Below are positions 32,987 to 42,390 of a stretch of 64,000 bases of DNA, piece by piece. The notes below the pieces were generated by a model. That model was not told the DNA's origin, did no database searches, and saw only the letters and a program-made list of their open reading frames with translations. Both the position numbers and the translations under genes were made by a program. The DNA is from Septoria linicola (taxonomy: Eukaryota > Ascomycota > Dothideomycetes > Mycosphaerellales > Mycosphaerellaceae): the NCBI GenBank assembly GCA_024114885.1, contig CP099419.1, positions 310,001 to 374,000 on the forward strand, given 5' to 3'. Numbering within the stretch: the first letter of the stretch is position 1; each line of letters begins with the position of its first letter.

Positions 32987-35900
32987 ATGCCGGTTTCAAC
33001 TTTCTCTCCAGACCATTCTTCTCGTTCGCGAGGAGCTCTGATCTCGCGCTGGACTTCCACCAGGGACCGGATTGATGCTGACGAGCAACGGCTCAGTATG
33101 CAGGAGCTCGATGGGAGGGGACTGTACGATCGTCCGGACTGGCCTCTGTCATTGTCGTCAGCAGCAGAGCAGCATCGAAAGAGAGGCCGGAGGCATGGTG
33201 AGGTTGCAGAGCTGGAAGATGAGCGTGTTGATGAGGGCGCTGTGCTGAGAAGGCTCGAGGACATTAGTCCGACCCTGGCCATCCTAAATGGGGGAGCGTA
33301 TACCACCGACCACGATGTGAGCGATATGGAGGAGGAGGATGAGGATGGCGACGACGGCGAATCTGACTCGCTGAGCTCGTCCTCACCTCCTCGTCCCACG
33401 CAGCACCAATATCAGCCTCACCAACTGCCGCAGTCGTACAGCAGGAGTGGCAGAGAGTCTCCGCAACACCGCCATTCTTCGCACGGGTCACAACGCCAAC
33501 CATATGCCGACGTGTCGCCAGTCCGGGAACACCATCATGCCAGGTCCAGGGTCGTTCAAGACACGACCGCCGAGCAAGAGCTAGAGCTAGAGCTAGAGCA
33601 ACATAGCAGAGCCGACTCAGATACTGTGCAGCAAATACATGACGACGAAGAGGATGAGGATAGCGACTTCGAAGAGTCGCGAGACGCTGCACGGCCACTA
33701 TCGTACAGTACCAGCTCGCCGGCTCTGCAGCAAGGGACGACGCCCACGAGCTCCCCCTACCTGAATGGAACCGCATTCTCGGCGTTGACCAACAACGATC
33801 GAAGCAATCATCGGACGTCGATAGCGAAAGATTCCATGCACAGTCACCTCGACAGGAGGCTGTCGAGGAGAAGCTCAATATACAACACAACACAGATTCC
33901 ATACCAGAAGGAAAGAGTTCGATATAGCTGGCAGTCGATACAAGACGATGAGCCAAATCGGCCGCGAATACATGTCATCAAGCTCTTCTCGCAGACCGTG
34001 ACAGCATCAGCCGGTTTCCCAACCGGCGAGGCGTTTGGATTCTCGATTTCAGCTGGTGGCAGAAGGATAGCAGCATACAATAGTGCGCGGCTGTATGTGT
34101 TGCAGACCAATGCTTTGCCTGTGGGTATCAGTCAAGACTATGTGCTGAAGCGCCGGCCAGTCGATGTAGACCTCACAGATGAGGGCGATACGCTCGCAAT
34201 CCTGGCAGACGACCATACTATCAACGTGTATGAGCTCGGCCACGAATTGCGAAGGACGAAGACCATCACGTTGGACTTTCCAACACATCACATCGCCCTC
34301 GCCCAGACCGGAGGACTACTGGCTGCAGCTTACGAAGGTGGCATTGAGGTCTTTTCGCTCCACCCAAATGCTCTTCCGGCTGATCGCAGGGCTGTACGAT
34401 CAGCTAAGGTAGATCGCATCATGTTCTCCGAGGATGGATCCACACTGCTAGGAACGACCACCAGGATAAATGTCTCCTCAACAGTGACGGTTTCTGTGCC
34501 TATGTTTCCCGCTCGAGCCGATGGCGTGCCTACACACGAAGAGCTAAAAGAAGCCTGGTGCTCTGAGCTACTGCACCCAGAGAACATTCGGAATAGTAGC
34601 CATGCTACTTTCATGAGAGAAAACAGGAAGACCTGCAACGAAAAAGTATTCGCCTGGAATGGACTCGAAGATACATTTGGCATTTTGAACCTTAGCGATA
34701 TGCATTACGGCAACAGTGACTTCCCAGTAGTCATCTCGCCACCTTTGTCGACGTGTGGAGGGCTCGGCGCAGCAATTCACAGCTGCCCATCGATCGATGA
34801 GCACGGTAACACTGTTGCAATGATTGTCAACGATCGAACGATACGATTGTACATAGTGCCGACCGAGACTGGCGATGAACTTGCTCCCTTGGAGGCACAT
34901 AGCATCGATCATGAGCTCGATGAGGGCTATGGGTGTCCTTTCAGCGAGGCAAGATGGGTGCACAGCTCTGCTTCGCTTCCTGCACCCCACGGCAGTATGC
35001 AGCAGGTCAGAGGACGTTTGATCGTGACAAGTCCCGGCGGCGTGACAGAACTTGGGATGAGTGAAGAGAGCGTGGATGATGTCGAAGGCGGAAGGATTAT
35101 ACTGTTTGACTTTGATCCCCAATTCGCCGGACAGCCTGGCCAGACGTTCAGTTTGACACTGGGAAAGAGTCCTCCCGCTCCACTCGACGAAGAGAAGAAG
35201 AGCATAAATGAGCAAGTCAATCTCGTTCGAAGAAGAACTGTAAACCAAAGCAAGAGTAGCGCGTTGAATCAACGACCTACGACACTTGGACGATCAGCTA
35301 CGACACACGGTAACAGATCGATGCGAGCCGCCGGCCCAGCGATCCATGGACCCGTGGGCAGATCGAATCGAACAAGTATGCTCTCGATAGGCAGCTTCCA
35401 ATCTGATGCAGCAAGAAGTTTGCCAGATCTGCTCGAGAACGGTGAAGCAGCAGATGAAGTGTTCGAGGAGCCATATGTTCAGGGTCAACCACGTTCGCAT
35501 GCTTCGCTACAGAGAGCAGCGTCGAATGCACAACGACATCGATTCCAAACGCTGGAAGAGCGGAACCAGGCGCATGTCACCGCGGACTCCAGTGGCGGGT
35601 TTCTGACACTTCCAGAGTACACCGAGGAGCCAAATGCGCCGCTACCTAGCCGCTTCAGAGCAATGGCTGGTTTGGATGCACCTTCTGCGTTCAATCGCGC
35701 CAGACCAACTGTGATCACCACCGTCAATGGAGACACTGCTAGCTTGAGTGTACCAGGCGCCACCACGCATCAAGCACCTCACACGGCGCCGCCTGACGTT
35801 GGCGAGACCTTCAGCGCAGATGGCGCTTTCCAAACAGCCAACGACAACCTTGAACTCAGTCCAGAGCTTAGATTGACAGACAGTGCGCAGGAGAGGCGGG

Positions 35901-36874
35901 AAATCCGCAGGATCGAGATCGAACAGCAAGGCATGGGTGGAACCAGTCCACAGAGTCCGACGCCCTCCACACGAAGCTCGATACCAAGTAGCCTGGCACG
36001 GTTGGACAGCAGGCAACAGGCACGGTTAGATCATCTACCACGCGGCGCAGGCACATATTCCTCGGCCAGCACATATGATTCCAGATCGTACAGTCCAGTG
36101 CCAGTCAGCGCTGTGAGCGCGTATGGATCGTTCGCTGCCATGCCTAGGAGCCTGCAGCGAGCATACAGTAATGCTGTGTCTCCTCTGGTACCAGGGACTA
36201 CGGGAGACCGGCACAACGTCAGCCCTGTCAATATATCCGCAACATCAACAACAGGCCACCTTGAAGACGAAGACATCATCTCGCCTGTCGGATCACAGCA
36301 AAATGTGCCTTTTGCTCGAGGCCCTGCTGGGTCCAATTCATTCAGACATTCTACTTCACTGCTGAATCCACCTGGTCACGCTGTCCATCGAACACAACCA
36401 AGTGGTGCTACAGTAGCCACAATGCCTGAGACACCTTCTGCTCCCTTGCCATCAATGCCTGCCCGCAGAATGCCACCACATATGCAAGCATTCCGCAATG
36501 CAGCGGCAGCCAATGCTTCAGCATCTCTCTTCCCGCCTAGCCAGGATCGCGACCATGTTCCTATACGACAACCTACAATAAGAGCAGGCACTGCAGGACA
36601 CCCCATCACAGCGTGGCATCCTCCAGCTCCATCAACGCCTCTGCCTCAGAGTAGCCATGGCACGATCCGCGGTAATGGACATACACGAAGAACCAGTTCT
36701 GGGGGTAAAGGTGCTTTTGCATCGACTGAAAAGGCGAAGAAATTGGGTTTCTTTCGGAAGAAAGACAAGAAAGCTGATCCTTACGCTCCCGATGAGATGC
36801 AATGGCAGGACGGCGAAGTGAAAAGTGTCATGACGTGGGGCAATAGAAGAGGCGAGAGATGTAGTGTCATGTGA
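32987..36874 (+). CDS. Large WD40-like protein with C-terminal CaaX box
   Basis: A single-exon gene of 1295 residues from the ATG at 32987 (context ATCACCATG). Residues about 1-300 are disordered, acidic and Ser/Gln-rich. About 300-740 form a WD40-like beta-propeller: repeated strands such as GFSISAGGRRIAAYNSARLYVLQ, DVDLTDEGDTLAILADDHTINVYEL, IALAQTGGLLAAAYEGGIEVFSL and DRIMFSEDGSTLLGTTTRI. The long C-terminal half is again disordered with many Ser/Pro sites. The extreme C-terminus is notable: a polybasic AKKLGFFRKKDKK, then GERCSVM. CSVM fits the CaaX rule, and Met at X predicts farnesylation, so the protein is likely anchored to a cytoplasmic membrane face. A conserved fungal protein of unknown role; a membrane-associated signalling scaffold is inference. 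Confidence 0.85.
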   Translation: MPVSTFSPDHSSRSRGALISRWTSTRDRIDADEQRLSMQELDGRGLYDRPDWPLSLSSAAEQHRKRGRRHGEVAELEDERVDEGAVLRRLEDISPTLAILNGGAYTTDHDVSDMEEEDEDGDDGESDSLSSSSPPRPTQHQYQPHQLPQSYSRSGRESPQHRHSSHGSQRQPYADVSPVREHHHARSRVVQDTTAEQELELELEQHSRADSDTVQQIHDDEEDEDSDFEESRDAARPLSYSTSSPALQQGTTPTSSPYLNGTAFSALTNNDRSNHRTSIAKDSMHSHLDRRLSRRSSIYNTTQIPYQKERVRYSWQSIQDDEPNRPRIHVIKLFSQTVTASAGFPTGEAFGFSISAGGRRIAAYNSARLYVLQTNALPVGISQDYVLKRRPVDVDLTDEGDTLAILADDHTINVYELGHELRRTKTITLDFPTHHIALAQTGGLLAAAYEGGIEVFSLHPNALPADRRAVRSAKVDRIMFSEDGSTLLGTTTRINVSSTVTVSVPMFPARADGVPTHEELKEAWCSELLHPENIRNSSHATFMRENRKTCNEKVFAWNGLEDTFGILNLSDMHYGNSDFPVVISPPLSTCGGLGAAIHSCPSIDEHGNTVAMIVNDRTIRLYIVPTETGDELAPLEAHSIDHELDEGYGCPFSEARWVHSSASLPAPHGSMQQVRGRLIVTSPGGVTELGMSEESVDDVEGGRIILFDFDPQFAGQPGQTFSLTLGKSPPAPLDEEKKSINEQVNLVRRRTVNQSKSSALNQRPTTLGRSATTHGNRSMRAAGPAIHGPVGRSNRTSMLSIGSFQSDAARSLPDLLENGEAADEVFEEPYVQGQPRSHASLQRAASNAQRHRFQTLEERNQAHVTADSSGGFLTLPEYTEEPNAPLPSRFRAMAGLDAPSAFNRARPTVITTVNGDTASLSVPGATTHQAPHTAPPDVGETFSADGAFQTANDNLELSPELRLTDSAQERREIRRIEIEQQGMGGTSPQSPTPSTRSSIPSSLARLDSRQQARLDHLPRGAGTYSSASTYDSRSYSPVPVSAVSAYGSFAAMPRSLQRAYSNAVSPLVPGTTGDRHNVSPVNISATSTTGHLEDEDIISPVGSQQNVPFARGPAGSNSFRHSTSLLNPPGHAVHRTQPSGATVATMPETPSAPLPSMPARRMPPHMQAFRNAAAANASASLFPPSQDRDHVPIRQPTIRAGTAGHPITAWHPPAPSTPLPQSSHGTIRGNGHTRRTSSGGKGAFASTEKAKKLGFFRKKDKKADPYAPDEMQWQDGEVKSVMTWGNRRGERCSVM

Positions 36875-37450
36875 ATGAGAAGAAAAAGGATAAAAGGGAG
36901 AGAGAGATATGTACGTTTCACGACAGTAACGACCAAAAATTTGAGCTTCATGTATATGAAACTGGTAGAATTTGCGAGAGACAGACAGGAGGAATGAGGG
37001 ACGCAAATGATAGACGTATACAGTACCCATCCATAGCAAGCGATATTTCATACTGGAGCACATTTTTCAACTACGACACATGCATCCATTCATTCTACCT
37101 AGCTATTGCAACCTCTTCTCCGGGGATGATTTTGAGGGGTGTGAGGATTAAGTTGTGATGCTGCTGAATACAGAGCGAGACCGTAAGCATGCATTGTACA
37201 ATATAGAGCTGCTCGCTAGTTGTCAAGCGTGCAAGTCCCTCTTTGTCGATTGTCGATATTCGCGAAACGACATGAGACTCCATCGCCAGCTGCGAGTTAC
37301 TTCTGGCATAGTCTCATGCTACCATATTTCGCTCGTTGGACAGTCATCGCAAGCTCTACCCTTGCCACCGTCGTGTATGTTCATGGAGGAGACGCTCCCT
37401 ATCAGCCTTGGTGGAATTGGTACCGTCAACACCGTAGCGAATCGAGTCCA
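36875..37450. other. Convergent spacer
   Basis: About 575 bases between the 3' ends of the WD40-like gene and the decayed coiled-coil locus. AT-richer than its surroundings near 36875-37060, as expected of 3' UTR. Nothing else recognised. Confidence 0.5.
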
Positions 37451-39600
37451 TCACTCCTCCGCATCAGCTGCAGGTAGTGCTTTCCTCGGACGACCCGGAC
37501 CACGAGGGTTTCGACGCGCCTCGTCGTTGAGGACTTGCATCTTGATCCAGAGTGGCGGCATTGGTATAGGATTCTCAAACTCTGCCAGACGGAAGTGCCG
37601 CTCCTGAGCAGATCCCGCACCTTTCTGAATCTCAGGTGGCAGTGGCAGTGCTACAAATCCAGTGACAGAAGTCTCCCAGCGAAAACAGATACGCTTCTGC
37701 CTGACACAGGTATGACAAGCGAAAGTACCAGATCCTTGGATTGTCCAGAGGCTTTTCGAACCCATAGCCATTGTTCCGAGACAATGCCTGCCATCAAGGA
37801 TGGCTATGGGCCAGCGGTGAATCGTTCGCTTCTTTGAGACTCTCAGTGCCTAGAGCTGGTTGACAAATGTAGGCTCCATCCAGGGAACAACATCGCTGGC
37901 CAACATGAAAGACTGTGGACCTTGTGTTCGCTGTCTCACGCAGATCTTGTGCCAGACCGAGTCAGTTCCGTTGTCCATGCTGTCATTCTCTGGTGCATAA
38001 CCTGAACCATGTCAGTAGGACGATCATAAGATGTGCTCGTCCGTCGAGGGAGCACCTGCTAGGGCTAGAATGACGAGAATTAGAATCCGATGTGGTGAGA
38101 GCTGCAGTGGACTGCACTGCAACAGATGCCTCCAACTCTCTTCCAGATATTGTGTTGAGAGCGCTACTGATCCCAGAGCCACCAGATCTGCCGTGTGTCG
38201 ACACACGTACTGGACCATCTTGAAGAGCGGATCGACATGACGCGCCGATAAAGATCACATCGTCGCTGACTTGAGAGTTTCGCAGAGTTTCGGTAGGTGA
38301 GGTCTCGTGTACACGATCATCACTCCGTGCAAATGACATTCGATTGCGCTTCGTTGCCCGAGCAGTGTGCGGCAGAGACAGCTCATCACGCTTACCGTTG
38401 CCGTTGATTGAAGCTGCTTCGGACCAGGAAGTCTTACTAGTGGGCAAGCCATTCTGGTGCTCAGTGCGCGGAGGCGCTATGTCCACCGTCCCAGAGTCTT
38501 CCTCCGAGTCTTCTATGATAGAGCGACGCAGCTCAGGCGCAGAGATTCTCCGCGCAGTATCGTTCGAGCCAACTTCAGTGCTGGACTTCGAGACTCTACT
38601 CTCGAGGTAACTTATCACAACTTCTTTCCGCTCGAGCTCTGACTTCAAGTCGCCGAGCTGCTGGAGTCTAATGCGGAGCTCGTTTTGCATTTGGCTCGAC
38701 TTGGTTCGCAAGCGCCTGCAATTGAATGCATTCTTCTTTCGCGCCCGCAAGCTGGGTTTCGCAACGGTCCAGATCGTCCCTGGAAGACTGAAGCAGTTCC
38801 TGTGCGCGCGCTTCCGATTGTTCATGCTCCATTTCCAAAGCCTTTGCATTCTGCTCTGATACGTGAAGCGCTTCACGTAGCTGTTGGACTTCGTGCTCGA
38901 GCTTCTAATTGGTCTTGCTTGCATCATTCAGGTCCTGGACGAGTGTTCGATTGTCTTCTTGGTGTTGGAGAGACTTCTGCTCGACTTCGCTGAGCTTCTT
39001 TGCCTGATCTTGAACCTCAATAGCAAGAACAGCATTCGCGCTCGTCTGCTCTTGCAGAGCACTCTGTGTTCAGTCAGTAGCCGCAACGTGCCGATGGACT
39101 GGCTTTACTGACCTGCTTTGCGTCGCACATCACGCGGCTTTCATTTCTCGCTTGTTGCAATTCAAGCGACTTCGAGTTATGTTCGAGATTGTTACGCTTC
39201 AGAGCCTCGATCTCTTTGATATAGACGGCTTCTGTAGGGGCGATGACCGACTGTTTGATAACTCCAGCCAGCTGACACGCTCTCCGTTCCGACCTGTCGG
39301 CATCTGGAAGGGGAGGCGCAAGCTGATTATCTTGTAGATAGCGGATTACAGTATCTCGGAACAGCCTGTCGAAGAGCTGATCATCATGAGTGTCGCGCCA
39401 TCGCTGAAAGATGTTCAGAAGTGCCTTTCTTGCATCTCGAATGAACTCGCTATCAGATTCTTGGATGTGTAGGTCATCTTTGCCGTTGACGATATCGTCG
39501 AACAGCTTGACTACCAGGTCGTAACTGGTCGGTGGAGCAGATGGAAGTCTTGCAAGATTTTGGCAAGCGCGGCTTCCCAGCGACGGTGGAGAAACAGAGG
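37451..39600 (-). pseudogene. Decayed coiled-coil gene with CxxC-containing C-terminus
   Basis: Assembled by reading across frames; most of it has no ATG-initiated ORF. From about 39550 a clear coding frame starts (APPTSYDLVVKLFDDIVNG), runs through RDARKALLNIFQRWRDTHDDQLFDRLF to CDAKQ at 39113, has a 49-nt GT-AG intron (39112-39064), and resumes SALQEQTSANAV. It meets TAG at 38907-38905 inside a coiled coil (KTN, stop, KLEHEVQQLREAL). Near 38693 an apparent extra base moves it into the frame of QMQNELRIRLQQLGDLKSEL, open to 37983. A further exon-like frame from about 38013 carries WHKICVRQ, TAG at 37852-37850, then the CHTCVRQKRICFRW and PRGPGRPRKA (AT-hook-like) segments to the stop at 37451. 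Near 39550 another 1-nt deletion separates WEAALAKIL from the SAPPTSYDL frame. Whether the last part belongs to the same gene is uncertain. Confidence 0.65.
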
Positions 39601-40314
39601 AAGCCAGCAGAAGTACGCTAACGCGACACTAATGCGACACTAATGCCTTTGCTTCACTTCCTACCTTTCGAAGCACGCGTTACGTGATAAGTAAGTGGTC
39701 AGCTCCAAACGCGCTCTGCGAACAGAACTTCGGTGAAAGTGCATCACTACAAGCAAGGCGGTGACCGACCATACCATCAGGGCATCACTACGCCTACATC
39801 CGTTCCCCCAGGACGTTCCCCCATGAGGCGGCTGCTTGACTGCACAATGCTATTGCGTGCATCCATGATCACAGTGCACCATTGCACAGATCAGATCGTG
39901 GCTGCAGAGAAGCTGTTGACAGCTCCTTGTCAGGGACAATCATCAGTTCGACTTCTGTGAAGTGTTTTTGTTGTCCTCCTGAGGCGTGTACCACCAGGTC
40001 GAGGACCACATGTCAAGGTCAACAGTCATAGTAGCTATACATCTTCACGATGTTGTGTATGCAAAATGCTCTACGAACCTCCTCCGAAACGGATCCGAGC
40101 AGCCAAGCGGCTGTCACAAGAACGCGGATCTGCTCCGTGTTGGCAGCCTCGGCCATGACGACTCTTCCGCTTCACAGAGCAGCTTGACCTTTGACCCGTG
40201 GCTAACCATTACAGTATAGCTCACAACCTTCGCAGCCATTATTCTGCTTGCTGCTGTTGATCCTGCACAATTGCCTAGGTATAGCATCGTCTCCTCTTCT
40301 TCTTCTCTCCCATC
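39601..40314. other. Divergent promoter region upstream of the thiolase
   Basis: About 700 bases. A direct repeat of GCGACACTAATGC occurs at about 39623-39645. The thiolase leader is CT-rich (TCTCCTCTTCTTCTTCTC) immediately before the ATG. No gene seen. Confidence 0.5.
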
Positions 40315-41700
40315 ATGATGTCCTCGCCTCTTCTTCGCCGTTCTATCCAAACAGTCTCCAGCAGATCGTCCACAATGTCTTCTTCGCCGCAACAACGCCT
40401 TCAAGCTGTCCAACGGCATTTCAGCGTCTCGACACGGAAACCCAAGGAGATCCAAGATGCGTACATTCTTGCTGCAGTCCGAACACCAACTGCACTCTTC
40501 AATGGCTCGTTCTCGTCCGTTCCTGCACCACAGCTTGGAGCTACAGCGATCAAGGAAGCTCTGAAACGATCCGATGTTCCCGCCGAAAAGATCACATCCG
40601 TATACATGGGCAATGTCATGCAAGCATCTGTAGGGCAAGCTCCCGCTCGTCAAGCCACAATCTTCGCTGGTCTGTCTCCTTCAGTAGAAGCAACGACAAT
40701 CAACAAGGTCTGCGCTTCCGGAATGAAGGCTGTATCCATTGCCGCACAGCAAATCGAGCTAGGACAGGAAGACGCAGTGGTAGCAGGTGGAATGGAGAAC
40801 ATGTCGAGAGTGCCATACTACACACCGAGAGGACCACAAGCACCCGCTTTTGGCAACATCACTGCTGAGGATGGTTTGATCAAGGACGGACTATGGGACG
40901 TCTATAACCAAATACACATGGGCAACTGCGCAGAGAACACAGCGAAGAAGTACGAAATCAGCAGAGAACAACAGGACGAGTTCGCGATTGAGAGCTTCAA
41001 GCGAGCAGGTGAGGCATGGAAAGCAGGCCACTTCAAGGAGGAAGTCGTCCCAGTCACAATCAAGGGCAAGAAGGGCGACACTGTGATCTCAGAAGACGAA
41101 GGCTATGGCAGACTCAAGCTTGACAAGGTCGCCACACTCAAGCCCGCATTCGATCGAAGCGGCACCGGAACAGTGACAGCAGCCAATAGCTCGAGCATGA
41201 ACGATGGTGCTTCTGCTCTGATCATCACGAATAAGGAGTTGGCGAAGCAATACGGCAAGGGCAAGAGAGTTCTTGCAAGAATCGTAGCATACGCAGACGC
41301 TGCAGTAGATCCCATCGACTTCCCAGTCGCGCCGGCAAAGGTCGTCCCGATCGTGCTTGGGCGTGCTGGTATCACGAAAGAGCAGGTAAAGGTGTGGGAG
41401 TTCAACGAGGCTTTTGCGGCCGTGATCAAGGCGAATGCTAAGGTAGGCAATCACTCCACAAGGGGTCTCGACCTGTAATTCTAACATGTGGTGCAGATCC
41501 TCGGTCTTGGATCCGACAACGTCAATCCTCGTGGTGGTGCCATCTCGCTCGGACATGCACTCGGAAGCTCTGGGTCGCGGATATTGGTCACGTTGTTGCA
41601 CCAGCTGAAGAAGGGCGAGTACGGTTGTGCGGCGATTTGCAATGGTGGAGGTGCTGCCAGTGGAATGGTTATCCAGATGGTTGATGCTGATGAGCTATGA
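40315..41700 (+). CDS. Acetyl-CoA C-acetyltransferase (thiolase), probably mitochondrial
   Basis: Condenses two acetyl-CoA to acetoacetyl-CoA, or cleaves it, feeding the mevalonate pathway or ketone and isoleucine breakdown. Exons 40315-41442 and 41497-41700 (54-nt intron) join in phase to 443 residues. The N-terminal 40 residues are basic and Ser/Arg-rich without acids (MMSSPLLRRSIQTVSSRSS), a mitochondrial presequence; an internal Met at residue 21 could give a shorter form. Thiolase landmarks: nucleophilic Cys133 in NKVCASGMKA, AGGMENMSRVPYY, NSSSMNDGASALI, VWEFNEAFA, the catalytic His in GGAISLGHALGSSGSR and the second Cys in CNGGGAASG. All residues are present. The VCASGMK and GGMENMS contexts resemble ACAT1/Erg10 (T2 thiolases), not 3-ketoacyl-CoA thiolase. 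Confidence 0.95.
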
Positions 41701-42390
41701 TTGGCGTCTAGAAGTGTGTATGATCAGTATTGATGAAGTTATGTCATCCATCATTGCATGGTGTGCAGTTTCATGGAGCTGTGCGATACCATTGCCTGTT
41801 CCTGAGCGTGTCGGAAGTCGCGCACAAAGACACGGCCTGCGTGAACCGTTACCAGGGTCTAGTCATCTGCCACCCGTCACGATGCGGTGTCGGCAGCAGT
41901 CTACGATTTCCATGAGACGGTGCTATCTCGTGACAGATGTTGCTGCGCATCTGGAAGTCTCTCGGTGACGTGTAGAATATCCCAGAGAGTGTGAGAGTGG
42001 GTGAAAAAGAAAGTGGTTTCGTGGTTGTTAGCGGATGTTGACATTAGAACTACATCGGCATCTCCTGTTGATTGTGCCGACGCGACTTGTGGCTTCTCTG
42101 CCTCCCTTGGACTCAAGCCATCTGCCACGAAACAACCACGCCTACACGCATTTCCGACCTCACCCACACGAGCAGGCCTCTTGGACGACTGGATTGCGAG
42201 CATCCTGACCGGTGAGTCCTCAGATAGCGGCGGACGCGGCGGCAGCAGCGGTGGTGTCAGACCAGGACTCGGACGTGTAGATCGAGGGGAGGAATAGACT
42301 CTTGACACATTCGCGGACAGTTGTGCTGGAAACACTGCGAGAACACTCCCTCACCACAACGCGCTCGAGGCGCGAAGCAAACCACCCAGC
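41701..42390. other. Intergenic spacer and kinesin leader
   Basis: About 690 bases between two plus-strand genes. A small minus-strand ORF overlaps the region but has no motif. The last 90 bases are the kinesin leader. Confidence 0.5.
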
